Positions 8,879 through 18,430 of a stretch of 64,000 nt of DNA are shown here, one piece after another. Numbering within the stretch: the first letter of the stretch is position 1; each line of letters opens with the position of its first letter. Position numbers and translations under genes: made by a program. The DNA comes from Zobellia barbeyronii (GTDB taxonomy: Bacteria; Bacteroidota; Bacteroidia; Flavobacteriales; Flavobacteriaceae), in the NCBI RefSeq assembly GCF_018603515.1, contig NZ_JACATN010000002.1, forward strand, positions 682,001-746,000. Direction: 5' to 3'. The notes beneath the pieces are model-generated. The model ran no database searches and had not been told where the DNA came from. It saw only the letters and a list, made by a program, of their open reading frames with translations.

Positions 8879-11800
8879 ATGATTCACTACTTCGGGGATG
8901 TAGCCACTAAAGTCTTTGCCGTTCAAACGGTTGAAGAACTTTCGCAAGAAAACAATAATAAACTTATCTGGTTGTTCGGCAACCTACCAAAAATAAATAC
9001 GGCGTCTATAGACGCCTTTTTTGTTGGCCCAAGGGCAGCAATGATAACGCCTTGGAGCACGAATGCTACTGAGATTACCCAGAATATGGGCATAGAGGGC
9101 ATAATTAGAATTGAAGAGTTTACAGCGTCAAGCGAAAACTTTACCGATTTTGACCCGATGCTTTCTGAAAAATTTAACGGACTATCGCAGTCTATTTTTC
9201 AGATTGATGTTGCCCCTGAAGCAGTTCTAGAAATAGAAAACATTGGCGAATACAACAAAAAAGAAGGTTTAGCCTTAAACGACGAAGAGGTTACCTATTT
9301 AGAGAACCTCGCAAAGAAATTAGGCAGAAAATTGACTGATTCTGAAGTTTTTGGTTTTAGCCAAGTAAACTCAGAACACTGTCGTCATAAAATATTCAAC
9401 GGTACTTTTGTTATCGATGGCGTAGAAAAACCATCTTCGCTTTTTAAGCTTATCAAGAAAACATCGCAAGAGTTTCCTAATGATATTGTTTCGGCATACA
9501 AAGATAACGTGGCTTTCGTAAAAGGGCCAAAAGTGACCCAATTTGCACCAAAAAGTGCCGATAAACCCGATTTTTACCAAGAAACGGAGTATAATTCAGT
9601 TATTTCTATAAAAGCAGAAACACACAATTTCCCTACTACCGTAGAGCCTTTTAACGGTGCTGCTACAGGTTCCGGTGGAGAAATTCGTGACCGTTTGGCA
9701 GGTGGAAAAGGTTCATTACCATTGGCAGGAACTGCTGTTTATATGACTGCCTATTCTCGTTTGGAAGAAGACAGAGAATGGGAAAAAGCATTCCCAGCGA
9801 GAGAATGGTTGTACCAAACTCCAATGGACATTCTTATAAAGGCCTCTAACGGTGCTTCAGACTTTGGAAACAAGTTTGGGCAGCCTCTTATTACTGGTTC
9901 CGTATTGACTTTTGAACATGACGAGTCTAAAGATAGTAGCGAAAAGAATACAAGAAAACTAGGTTTCGATAAGGTGATTATGCAAGCCGGTGGTATTGGC
10001 TACGGAAAAGCAGAACAAGCTTTAAAAGATACGCCTAGAAATGGTGATAAAATTGTTATCCTAGGTGGTGATAACTACCGTATTGGTATGGGCGGTGCAG
10101 CCGTTTCTAGTGCTGATACTGGTGCATTTAGTTCTGCAATAGAGCTGAACGCTATACAACGCTCCAACCCAGAAATGCAGAAAAGAGCATCAAATGCTAT
10201 CAGAGGTATGGTAGAAAATGATGTAAACCCAATTGTCTCAATTCACGATCATGGTGCTGGTGGACATTTGAACTGTCTTTCAGAATTGGTAGAAGATACT
10301 GGGGGAAAAATAGATTTAGATAAACTTCCGGTGGGTGACCCTACCCTATCGGCTAAAGAAATAATAGGTAACGAGTCTCAAGAACGTATGGGCTTGGTTA
10401 TCGGTAAAGAAGATATTGATTTACTACATCGTATTGCTGATCGTGAACGGTCACCAATGTATGAAGTAGGAGATGTAACTGGCGACCATAAATTTACTTT
10501 TGAATCAGCTACCACAGGTGAAAAACCTATGGATTTGAATTTGGAAGATATGTTCGGTAGTTCTCCTAAAACTATAATGACCGATAGTACGGTTCAAAGA
10601 ACGTATAGCAATCCTGAATATTCGTTAGAATTTTTCCATGATTACCTAGAACAGTTGCTACAACTTGAAGCTGTTGCCTGTAAAGATTGGCTAACGAACA
10701 AAGTTGACCGTTGTGTTGGTGGCCGTGTTGCCAAACAACAATGTGCCGGACCATTGCAACTTCCGTTGAACAATTGCGGCGTTATGGCTTTAGATTTCAA
10801 AGGAAAAGAAGGTATTGCCACTAGTATTGGCCACTCTCCTATTTCCGGATTAATTGACCCAGCTGCAGGTAGCTTGAACAGTATTGCTGAATCTTTAACC
10901 AATATTATTTGGGCTCCATTAAAAGAAAATTTAAAATCCATTTCGCTTTCTGCCAACTGGATGTGGCCTTGTAAAAATGAAGGTGAAGATGCCCGTTTAT
11001 ACGAAGCTGTTGAAGCGGTATCTGACTTTTCCATTGCTTTAGGTATTAATGTACCTACGGGAAAGGATTCGCTTTCAATGAAACAAAAATATAAAGATGG
11101 CGACGTTATCGCACCAGGTACAGTGGTTATATCAGCTGCTGGAAATTGTGACGATATTACTAAGGTAGTAGAGCCTGTATTAAAGAAAAATAGTGGTTCT
11201 ATCTACTACATCAACCTATCAAAAGATTCTTATAAATTAGGAGGTTCTTCTTTTGCTCAGGTTCGTAATGCCATAGGTACTGAAACACCAACCATTAAAG
11301 ATGCAGCCTACTTTAAAACAGTTTTCAACGCTATTCAAAACCTGATTAAAGAAAATGAAATTGTTGCTGGTCATGATATTGCTTCTGGTGGATTGATTAC
11401 TACTTTATTAGAACTATGCTTTGCCGACACCAATTTATCCGCAGAATTAGATTTATCTAGTTTAGGTGAAGAGGACACGATAAAATTACTTTTCTCAGAA
11501 AACTCGGGAATTGTTTTTCAAGCGAAAAATGATTCTATAGAGGAAAAATTAGCTGACCTCAACATAGATGTCAAGAAAATAGGAAACGTAGTTTCTGGAA
11601 CCGTTCTGAAAATTAAAAATGGAGGAATGGAAATGGGCTTGAACATTGACTCTTTAAGAGATACATGGTTCAAAACTTCCTATTTACTAGACAACAAGCA
11701 AACAGCTAAAAACTTAGCTAAAGACCGCTTTGAGAATTATAAAAATCAACCACTTCAGTACAAATTTCCTGAAAACGTTGATTTAACAACTGTTCCGACA

Positions 11801-12562
11801 AGTACTGGAAAACGACCAAAAGCAGCTATCCTTCGTGAGAAAGGAAGCAATTCTGAACGAGAAATGGCAAATGCCATGTACTTAGCTGGTTTTGATGTAA
11901 AGGACGTTCACATGACCGATTTAATTTCTGGTCGTGAAACCCTTGAAGATATTCAGTTTATTGGTGCCGTAGGTGGATTTTCTAACTCAGATGTTTTAGG
12001 AAGTGCCAAAGGTTGGGCAGGAGCTTTTAAATACAATGAAAAGGCTAATACCGCTCTTAAAAACTTCTTTGCAAGACCTGATACATTATCCATTGGGATA
12101 TGTAACGGTTGCCAGTTGTTCATGGAGTTAGACCTTATCAACCCTGAGCACGAAACTCACGGTAGGTTAACTTATAACGATTCTCATAAACATGAGAGTA
12201 ATTTTACATCGGTTAAAATTCAAGAAAACAACTCGGTTATGCTTTCAAGTTTAGCAGGAACCACTTTAGGTGTTTGGATTTCTCATGGCGAAGGCAAGTT
12301 TAGTCTTCCACATAACGAAGACCAATACGGTGTTGTTGCCAAATACGGTTATGAAGGCTACCCAGCCAACCCTAACGGTAGTGACTTTAACACAGCTATG
12401 CTTTGTGATACCACAGGTCGCCATTTGGTAACCATGCCACATATTGAACGTTCTATTTTCCCTTGGAACTGGGCATATTATCCAGAAGGTGCTAATGATG
12501 TAGTATCTCCATGGTTAGAGGCTTTTGTAAATGCTAAAAAATGGATTTTGGCGACTAAATAG
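8879..12562 (+). CDS. purL: phosphoribosylformylglycinamidine synthase (large, PurL type)
   Basis: This enzyme makes formylglycinamidine ribonucleotide from FGAR, glutamine and ATP in de novo purine synthesis. At 1227 aa it is the single-chain form, close to the roughly 1295 aa of E. coli PurL. Seen in order: an N-terminal domain, the substrate phrase SQVNSEHCRHK, two AIRS-like ATP-binding halves (first with EPFNGAATGSGGEIRDR), and a C-terminal class I glutamine amidotransferase. The triad is intact: Cys1075 in GICNGCQ, and His1188 and Glu1190 in MPHIERSIFPW. No other pur gene is adjacent. A palindrome followed by T6 lies within codons 41-48 and may attenuate expression. A terminator follows the stop. 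Confidence 0.96.
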   Translation: MIHYFGDVATKVFAVQTVEELSQENNNKLIWLFGNLPKINTASIDAFFVGPRAAMITPWSTNATEITQNMGIEGIIRIEEFTASSENFTDFDPMLSEKFNGLSQSIFQIDVAPEAVLEIENIGEYNKKEGLALNDEEVTYLENLAKKLGRKLTDSEVFGFSQVNSEHCRHKIFNGTFVIDGVEKPSSLFKLIKKTSQEFPNDIVSAYKDNVAFVKGPKVTQFAPKSADKPDFYQETEYNSVISIKAETHNFPTTVEPFNGAATGSGGEIRDRLAGGKGSLPLAGTAVYMTAYSRLEEDREWEKAFPAREWLYQTPMDILIKASNGASDFGNKFGQPLITGSVLTFEHDESKDSSEKNTRKLGFDKVIMQAGGIGYGKAEQALKDTPRNGDKIVILGGDNYRIGMGGAAVSSADTGAFSSAIELNAIQRSNPEMQKRASNAIRGMVENDVNPIVSIHDHGAGGHLNCLSELVEDTGGKIDLDKLPVGDPTLSAKEIIGNESQERMGLVIGKEDIDLLHRIADRERSPMYEVGDVTGDHKFTFESATTGEKPMDLNLEDMFGSSPKTIMTDSTVQRTYSNPEYSLEFFHDYLEQLLQLEAVACKDWLTNKVDRCVGGRVAKQQCAGPLQLPLNNCGVMALDFKGKEGIATSIGHSPISGLIDPAAGSLNSIAESLTNIIWAPLKENLKSISLSANWMWPCKNEGEDARLYEAVEAVSDFSIALGINVPTGKDSLSMKQKYKDGDVIAPGTVVISAAGNCDDITKVVEPVLKKNSGSIYYINLSKDSYKLGGSSFAQVRNAIGTETPTIKDAAYFKTVFNAIQNLIKENEIVAGHDIASGGLITTLLELCFADTNLSAELDLSSLGEEDTIKLLFSENSGIVFQAKNDSIEEKLADLNIDVKKIGNVVSGTVLKIKNGGMEMGLNIDSLRDTWFKTSYLLDNKQTAKNLAKDRFENYKNQPLQYKFPENVDLTTVPTSTGKRPKAAILREKGSNSEREMANAMYLAGFDVKDVHMTDLISGRETLEDIQFIGAVGGFSNSDVLGSAKGWAGAFKYNEKANTALKNFFARPDTLSIGICNGCQLFMELDLINPEHETHGRLTYNDSHKHESNFTSVKIQENNSVMLSSLAGTTLGVWISHGEGKFSLPHNEDQYGVVAKYGYEGYPANPNGSDFNTAMLCDTTGRHLVTMPHIERSIFPWNWAYYPEGANDVVSPWLEAFVNAKKWILATK
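9001..9022 (+). terminator. terminator-like palindrome inside the 5' coding region of purL
   Basis: A perfect 16-base palindrome, GGCGTCTATAGACGCC (9001-9016), is followed directly by six T. It can fold as a 6-bp GC-rich stem with a TATA loop plus a U tract, the form of an intrinsic terminator, only 122 bases after the start codon. The codons read Ala-Ser-Ile-Asp-Ala-Phe-Phe, so chance is possible. A role in attenuation is inference. Confidence 0.35.
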
Positions 12563-12592
12563 TCTAAAGAAACATACGTATTCAAATTTTAA

Positions 12593-12627
12593 AACAGCGT
12601 GTACTTAAATGTGCACGCTGTTTTTTT
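12593..12627 (+). terminator. intrinsic terminator after purL
   Basis: Arms AACAGCGTG (12593-12601) and CACGCTGTT (12614-12622) pair perfectly around a 12-base loop and run into a T tract. The next gene starts 16 bases beyond the tract, so it may have its own start site there or rely on read-through. Confidence 0.8.
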
Positions 12628-12642
12628 ATAATTTAGTTTGAT

Positions 12643-13095
12643 ATGAAAATCCGAAAAGCAAAGGAAAGTGATATTTCCGCAATTGTAGCGTTATTGGCAA
12701 ATGACAAACTGGGCAAGCTACGAGAGAACTATAAAGAACCGCTACCCCAAAAATATTACGATGCTTTTAAAGCTATAAACGAAGATCAAAACCAAGAACT
12801 AATAGTTTTTGAGAATGAGACTGAACAAATAATTGGCACTATGCAACTATCATTCATTCCCTACTTAACATACCAAGGCGGTGTTCGTGCTCAAATAGAA
12901 GCCGTACGGGTACATGAGGACTATCGCAGTAAGGGAATAGGACAACAATTATTTAAATGGGCCATACAACGTGCGAAACAAAAAGGCGCACACGTTGTAC
13001 AACTCACCACGGATAAAAAGCGACCCGATGCGCTAAAGTTTTATGAAAAGCTAGGTTTTACAGCTAGCCACGAGGGAATGAAATTGCATCTTTAA
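12643..13095 (+). CDS. GNAT family N-acetyltransferase
   Basis: A 150-aa single-domain GNAT acyltransferase. The acetyl-CoA loop is visible as VHEDYRSKGIGQQLFKWA (the R/Q-x-x-G-x-G/A motif) and the C-terminal strand as PDALKFYEKLGF. The N-terminus MKIRKAKESDISAIVALL is typical of the family. It acts in the cytoplasm on an unknown amine. It stands alone between the purL terminator and the convergent surface-protein gene, so context gives no substrate. Confidence 0.85.
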   Translation: MKIRKAKESDISAIVALLANDKLGKLRENYKEPLPQKYYDAFKAINEDQNQELIVFENETEQIIGTMQLSFIPYLTYQGGVRAQIEAVRVHEDYRSKGIGQQLFKWAIQRAKQKGAHVVQLTTDKKRPDALKFYEKLGFTASHEGMKLHL

Positions 13096-13119
13096 CTCCG
13101 CTGATAAGCTTAAAACTAG

Positions 13120-15693
13120 TTATTTAACCATTAACTTACTACTCCATACTTTATCATTACTACTTGTAATTTTATAGAAATAAAGCCCAGAATTTAAATT
13201 TTTCCGTTGTACTGAAATCATATTTTGACCTTCTTTTGTATCGCCATTCATATCATGAGATGAGATTTTTTTACCAGCCATATTGAACAGCTCAAAAGTA
13301 TAAGTACCTGCGCTTTCTTCGTAAAAATAAAGACTAGATTCAGATTGCATAGGATTGGGATATACCACTGATTCTGAAGTGTCTTCGGAAATAAAAATCT
13401 TATTATCTTCATTATTGTTGAAAGAAACATTGGATAAGCTCATTTGCTTTTCCTCAACACTACCATCTTCAGATAATAAATTAAAATTGATGACTTTTAA
13501 GCTGGCGAAATCAGTTGTTACATTCGTTGAACTTTTGAAATCTGCGTCTAATAAATTAAAGGTATTAGTCTCGGAAGTTAAATTGACTTTTGCTGTGTAT
13601 GATTCTCCATCGCCCTTTAATAATTTTACTTCTAAAACTCCTGTTCCACTAGCCTCAAAAGTCAGTTTTCCGTAATCCGATAAATTTACTGGTGTAAACC
13701 GTGGACTCAGTGCGCGATACACTCCAATATAGCTTGATGTTTTTCCGCTCAACTCAACATTTCGTTCAACAGGGTAGCCATCTTCCATATAGGGCATTTG
13801 AACGGGCATCACTTCATAATTATCTACCGTGGTACCATCTGATGAGCCATCTAATCCCCATGGCGCATCGGCTACAAAAAGGTCATCCGGAGTACCATTG
13901 GCAATACTCACTCTAAAACCAAAATCGAAAATATTCCCCGTGCTTAAAGCAACGGAATCTAAGTAACCATCTATAGGTGCTGCTAAAGTCATGCTCTCCG
14001 TCTCGCTGGTTTCTGTCTTTTTAAGACCGCCTTCTAGTTGTATTTTCTCTGTCTTATTATTATTTACCAAATTAAGGATGACTTCTCCTTTGGCATACTT
14101 AGCCGATTTTACAAAAACTGGAGGTGGTGTAGAACCCTTAAATTCAGAAATTGGACTATTCACTTCTAAGAGGTTCAAAATCTCATCTGCCAGCAAAAGC
14201 AAATCATCTACGGTATTAGACCATATCTGAAAATTATAATAGGCCGCATTATCTTCATAAGCATCAATATTCCAATGCGATTCTACAACAAACTCGTCGT
14301 TAGCATCTAATCGTGCAGAAAAGGTTAATGCAAATTCTGTATTTCCGTCTGGCTGTTTAATAATGGATTTTATAAAATCTTTCTCTCGCAGCTGTATATT
14401 AGATACAGATAATAGCTGAGCACCAAGAAATCTATCGCATATAAACTTACTATGTTCATAAACTTTATTATCAGTCTTAATAACCATTAACGCGCCTATG
14501 TTATCATCCTTCCTTAAATAATCTACCGAGTATATATCAGAAGCATTGGTAAGATCTAAGAGATCGGCCGGAGAAGATTCTATAGTACTGCTTTCACCAA
14601 TCACATCTAAAGGAACTAATTGCTTTAAAGGAATAGCATCTGGTGAAAATTTTCCCGTCTTGGCATAAGTAGCGCCTTTCATCACCTTTTTGGCCGTTAG
14701 TTTATCAAACTTATAATTAGTCCTAGCCCGGTTGTAATTCCGCTCTCCGATAAGTGAGGATAACCTGTCATTACTCTCTAAACCACCATCATTAGCTCCT
14801 GAGGTAAGGCTGATTGTTGGGCAAGAAGCCACACCAGAACATGAAGGATCATCACAATCTACAAGCCCATCTCCATCATCATCTACTCCATTAATACAAT
14901 CTTCTTGAGGCACAGGTGCAGTAGGACATCTTGCTCCATCATTACTAGATGCAGCAGGACCAAAAGCAAAAATATTGGATTTCATTACGCCAAGGCTTAT
15001 ATCCTGAACGCTATCTATTTTATAGACCGCACCGGTTTGATTGGCCGAAATATAAAAATTACCATCTACATCAAAATAAACAGCACCAAATGTGTAGTTC
15101 AACCCTTCTAAAATAGGTACTTCACCCAATGATTCCACTACTCCTGTTTCAGCAGAAATTCTATAAAGAACGTTGGTTCCTCGTTCTACTGTATACAGCT
15201 TATTATCCTTAGCATTAAAAGCCCAGTCAGCTATTGACAGGCTTTGGCTCAAGGAGAACTGTCCTAAATATTCAAGGTATGTTTCAGATTCGGGATTTAA
15301 ATCAATTTTATAATAAGAAGCGCCTCCGGCTTTAAAGTAATAGATACCATCTGTTGAAATATCTCCAACGTATTTATTACCGGATGGTAGTTCCGGAATA
15401 GTATGCTGCTCTACTGTAAAATCCTTTCCTATACGAACAATAGATTGAGACGGAGTTGATAAATAACCCCAAATATAACCGTCCGTTGTATTATAAGCTA
15501 CGGCATTTACATTACCAGGAGTAATATTTTCCGATACTAAATATGAACTGCCTGAAGCTAGGTCTAGTGCATAAATATCATTATATTGAAACAAGTAAGC
15601 ATTAAAATCACAAGCAAACGGAGTTGATTGAGATTGACCCATTATACCCGATAATAATATCAGATAGGTCATTTTTTGTAAAAAGAATTTCAT
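13120..15693 (-). CDS. T9SS-exported surface protein with N-terminal propeller and C-terminal sorting domain
   Basis: An 857-aa secreted protein. The N-terminus has a hydrophobic leader (MKFFLQKMTYLILLSGIM) followed by a region of about 230 aa with repeated phrases such as VNAVAYNTTDGYIWGY, resembling DUF6923-type propellers. At about 260-290 comes CINGVDDDGDGLVDCDDPSC, a Cys-flanked Asp-rich loop known from metazoan and bacterial surface proteins and likely to bind calcium. The middle part is not recognised. The last ~85 aa form a type A T9SS sorting domain (VYPNPMQSESSLYFYEES, GLYFYKI, final SSKLMVK), which directs export and surface attachment or release. Function is unknown; adhesion or gliding are guesses. 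It converges with the GNAT gene. Confidence 0.85.
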   Translation of the reverse strand: MKFFLQKMTYLILLSGIMGQSQSTPFACDFNAYLFQYNDIYALDLASGSSYLVSENITPGNVNAVAYNTTDGYIWGYLSTPSQSIVRIGKDFTVEQHTIPELPSGNKYVGDISTDGIYYFKAGGASYYKIDLNPESETYLEYLGQFSLSQSLSIADWAFNAKDNKLYTVERGTNVLYRISAETGVVESLGEVPILEGLNYTFGAVYFDVDGNFYISANQTGAVYKIDSVQDISLGVMKSNIFAFGPAASSNDGARCPTAPVPQEDCINGVDDDGDGLVDCDDPSCSGVASCPTISLTSGANDGGLESNDRLSSLIGERNYNRARTNYKFDKLTAKKVMKGATYAKTGKFSPDAIPLKQLVPLDVIGESSTIESSPADLLDLTNASDIYSVDYLRKDDNIGALMVIKTDNKVYEHSKFICDRFLGAQLLSVSNIQLREKDFIKSIIKQPDGNTEFALTFSARLDANDEFVVESHWNIDAYEDNAAYYNFQIWSNTVDDLLLLADEILNLLEVNSPISEFKGSTPPPVFVKSAKYAKGEVILNLVNNNKTEKIQLEGGLKKTETSETESMTLAAPIDGYLDSVALSTGNIFDFGFRVSIANGTPDDLFVADAPWGLDGSSDGTTVDNYEVMPVQMPYMEDGYPVERNVELSGKTSSYIGVYRALSPRFTPVNLSDYGKLTFEASGTGVLEVKLLKGDGESYTAKVNLTSETNTFNLLDADFKSSTNVTTDFASLKVINFNLLSEDGSVEEKQMSLSNVSFNNNEDNKIFISEDTSESVVYPNPMQSESSLYFYEESAGTYTFELFNMAGKKISSHDMNGDTKEGQNMISVQRKNLNSGLYFYKITSSNDKVWSSKLMVK

Positions 15694-15894
15694 GATAAGT
15701 AGTTTTAGGGCATACTTTATGGGTAAAATTTGGGATATGTAAGAATTATTTTTAGTGTATAAGTTTTTTCTTACCTTAATGCTATGTAAAAATATATAAC
15801 TATTTCATTTTCTTTTTATTGCTGTCTTACAAAATTATCAGTCAAGATGTGCGTTACTAGTAGGTGAAATAGTGATTTCTCATAAAATTGATGC

Positions 15895-15902
15895 TAATTT
15901 TG
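15895..15902 (+). promoter_or_regulatory. candidate -7 element upstream of the acyl-CoA synthetase gene
   Basis: TAATTTTG fits TAnnTTTG and would leave a leader of about 55 bases before the ATG at 15965. No -33 box is obvious. A second partial match closer to the gene (TAATTTG near 15935) is one base short of the consensus. Confidence 0.35.
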
Positions 15903-15964
15903 TGAAACTCATTTTAAACTTCCGTGTTCTTTCGTAATTTGCGAGGACCATTTAGATACAAAAT

Positions 15965-17740
15965 ATGCAAGATATTACCCGACTTTTTGACTTCCCCTAC
16001 TATCAGTTGGAGAAATATAATTTAGAAAAATCACTTATCTCAAAAAAGGGCGGTAAGTGGGTTTCTTTATCCACTCAAGAATACATAGACCAAGCAAATA
16101 CAATTAGTCGTGCGTTACTCCGAATGGGGGTAAAACCTAACGACAAAATTGCGGTGATTTCTCTAACAAACCGTACGGAATGGAATATCATGGATGTTGG
16201 TATTCTACAACTAGGCGCTCAAAACGTTCCTGTTTACCCTACAGTTTCAGAAGAAGATTATGCCTATGTATTGAACCACTCAGAAGCTAAATACTGTTTT
16301 GTTTCTTGCGGAGAAGTATACCAAAAGGTAAGTTCTGTTAGAGATCAAATTCCAAGCTTGGAACATGTCTACTCTTTTGATGAGATTAGCGATTGCGATA
16401 GTTGGAATAAAGTTCTTGAGCTTGGTGCAGATGCTTCAAACCAAGAAGAAGTAGAGAAATTAAAAGATTCGGTTAAAGCGGATGATCTCGCTACCTTAAT
16501 TTATACTTCCGGAACAACAGGAAGACCTAAGGGTGTTATGTTATCTCATGACAACCTAGTAAGTAATGCTATTGAAAGTTCTAGTCGTTTTCCTATAGAA
16601 GACGGCAAGGCCAAGGCATTAAGTTTTTTACCACTATGTCATGTTTACGAACGTATGTTGATTTATCTCTACCAGTATAGAGGTGTTTCTATCTACTATG
16701 CTGAATCTCTTGATGTAATTTCCGAAAATCTAAAAGAAATACAACCGCATGTAATGACAGCCGTGCCAAGGCTTTTAGAAAAAGTATACGACAAGATATA
16801 TGCTAAGGGCACTGAGCTAACGGGTATTAAAAGAAAATTGTTTTTCTGGGCGGTGGACTTAGGTCTTAGATATGAGCCTTATGGTAAAAATGGATGGTGG
16901 TACGAACAACAACTAGCTATAGCCAGAAAACTTATTTTTAGTAAATGGAAAGAAGGTCTTGGCGGAAACCTAGGTATCATTGCTTCTGGAAGCGCAGCAT
17001 TACAACACCGGCTTGCACGTATTTTTAACGCTGCCGAATTTGGACTGATGGAAGGTTATGGCCTTTCGGAAACATCGCCAGTTATTTCTGTAAATGATAT
17101 GCGTAATGGAGGTTTCCGTATTGGAACCGTTGGTAAGCCAATAAACCGAACCGAAGTAAAGATTGCTGCCGATGGTGAGATTTGCATAAAAGGTCCTCAA
17201 GTAATGCTAGGCTATTATAAAGATCCACAGAAAACCGCAGAGGTTATCATAGATGGTTATTTCCATACAGGAGATATTGGTGAGTTAGATAGTGATGGCT
17301 TTTTGAAAATCACAGACCGTAAGAAAGAAATGTTCAAAACCTCTGGAGGTAAGTATGTTGCTCCTCAATTATTGGAGAATCGTTTTAAGCAATCTCGTTT
17401 TATAGAACAAATTATGGTTGTAGGTGAAGGCGAAAAAATGCCAGCAGCCCTTATTCAACCAGACTTTGACTTTTTACACGAGTGGGCTAAATTGCACAAT
17501 ATTACGATACCTGAGAATTCAGACATCATTAAAAACGAACAAGTTTTAGCTCGTTACCAACAAGAAGTTGATGAGGCAAATGAAAAATTCGCCAAATGGG
17601 AGAAAGTAAAACAATTTCGTTTAACACCAGATGTATGGAATATAAGCGAAGGTCACCTTACTCCTACCCTAAAACTTCGTCGGAAGATTATCAAAGCTAA
17701 ATATATGGATCTCTATGAAGACATTTATGGGCGTTCTTAA
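15965..17740 (+). CDS. long-chain fatty acid-CoA ligase (AMP-forming acyl-CoA synthetase)
   Basis: The enzyme activates free fatty acids to acyl-CoA through an acyl-adenylate, the entry step to beta-oxidation. The 591-aa chain shows the phosphate loop IYTSGTTGRPKGVMLSH near residues 180-196, the adenine motif EGYGLSETSPV, and the hinge/ribose motif HTGDIGELDSDGFLKITDR followed by KKEMFKTSGGKYVAP. Length and lack of an N-terminal membrane span fit the FadD15/LC-FACS group of Bacteroidetes. The next genes, separated by a regulator, encode the remaining beta-oxidation enzymes, so this is probably one catabolic regulon. Confidence 0.92.
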   Translation: MQDITRLFDFPYYQLEKYNLEKSLISKKGGKWVSLSTQEYIDQANTISRALLRMGVKPNDKIAVISLTNRTEWNIMDVGILQLGAQNVPVYPTVSEEDYAYVLNHSEAKYCFVSCGEVYQKVSSVRDQIPSLEHVYSFDEISDCDSWNKVLELGADASNQEEVEKLKDSVKADDLATLIYTSGTTGRPKGVMLSHDNLVSNAIESSSRFPIEDGKAKALSFLPLCHVYERMLIYLYQYRGVSIYYAESLDVISENLKEIQPHVMTAVPRLLEKVYDKIYAKGTELTGIKRKLFFWAVDLGLRYEPYGKNGWWYEQQLAIARKLIFSKWKEGLGGNLGIIASGSAALQHRLARIFNAAEFGLMEGYGLSETSPVISVNDMRNGGFRIGTVGKPINRTEVKIAADGEICIKGPQVMLGYYKDPQKTAEVIIDGYFHTGDIGELDSDGFLKITDRKKEMFKTSGGKYVAPQLLENRFKQSRFIEQIMVVGEGEKMPAALIQPDFDFLHEWAKLHNITIPENSDIIKNEQVLARYQQEVDEANEKFAKWEKVKQFRLTPDVWNISEGHLTPTLKLRRKIIKAKYMDLYEDIYGRS

Positions 17741-17860
17741 TGCCGAAAATCCAACATCTAGATTTTAACAAAAATTTATTCCTTTCCTAACGAAAGCCCT
17801 CACCCCTTACGAATAAAGTAAAATCTTCATATTAGCGTTGCTCTTCTGGTTTAAAAATTC

Positions 17861-17892
17861 AAAAATATATTATGCATGCATAATATATTTTT
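17861..17892. promoter_or_regulatory. perfect 32-bp palindrome, probable MarR operator
   Basis: All 16 base pairs of the palindrome match, centred on GCATGC (17874-17879) with A/T-rich flanks reaching 17861 and 17892. It ends two bases before a TAnnTTTG -7 element and covers the -33 region of the promoter for the MarR gene at 17926. MarR-family dimers bind palindromes, usually 16-20 bp, often in their own promoter, so autoregulation of the fad operon is the natural reading. Binding is inferred; the symmetry is seen. Confidence 0.75.
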
Positions 17893-17894
17893 TG

Positions 17895-17902
17895 TATATT
17901 TG
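17895..17902 (+). promoter_or_regulatory. -7 promoter element of the fad operon
   Basis: TATATTTG fits TAnnTTTG and sits 23 bases before the MarR ATG. Its -33 region falls within the palindrome at 17861-17892 and lacks a good TTG, so a protein bound there would block polymerase. Confidence 0.6.
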
Positions 17903-17925
17903 ATAACCGTCAACCCACCTTATGT

Positions 17926-18381
17926 ATGAAAGATATTACAATAGACTACGCATTGCGTGCCACATGGCAGGCAGTAGCGCGGATGTACAACGAAGAGGCT
18001 AAAAAGTTTGATTCAACCATGGCCGTAGGATTTACACTGTTGAGTGTTGACCCTAAGACCGGCACACCTTCTACCGCTTTAGGGCCTAAGATGGGTATGG
18101 AAGCAACAAGCTTATCGCGTATTCTTAAGAGGATGGAAGAGCAAGGACTTATTGAGCGTAAACCAAACCCCAAAGATGGGCGCGGCGTACTAATCTACCT
18201 GACGGAATTTGGATTAGAGAAAAGAAACGATTCAAAAAATGTGGTCTTGCGGTTTGACGAATCGGTTAAAAATAATATTTCCGAGGATAAAATCAACAGC
18301 TTTTTTGAGGTTATGGAAACCATAAATGAGCTTATTACAGAAAAAAACATTTACAATAATGACAATCTGATGAACGATTAA
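17926..18381 (+). CDS. MarR family transcriptional regulator
   Basis: A 151-aa winged-helix regulator. The DNA-binding helix region reads MGMEATSLSRILKRMEEQGL and the wing KPNPKDGRGVLIYLTEFG, both standard for MarR proteins that sense small aromatic or lipophilic ligands. It is the first gene of an operon that continues into the fadN/A/E-like genes after 49 bases, and it is preceded by a perfect 32-bp palindrome. It is probably the local repressor of fatty-acid degradation, relieved by an acyl-CoA or fatty acid; the ligand is inference. Confidence 0.9.
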   Translation: MKDITIDYALRATWQAVARMYNEEAKKFDSTMAVGFTLLSVDPKTGTPSTALGPKMGMEATSLSRILKRMEEQGLIERKPNPKDGRGVLIYLTEFGLEKRNDSKNVVLRFDESVKNNISEDKINSFFEVMETINELITEKNIYNNDNLMND

Positions 18382-18430
18382 GATAGTCTTAATTCTAAAA
18401 CAGATTAATTAATAACCCAATAACTACATC

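Noticed and set aside
10642-11034. 130-codon reverse frame in purL
   Set aside because: The sense frame encodes conserved PurL sequence; the antisense frame has no family features.
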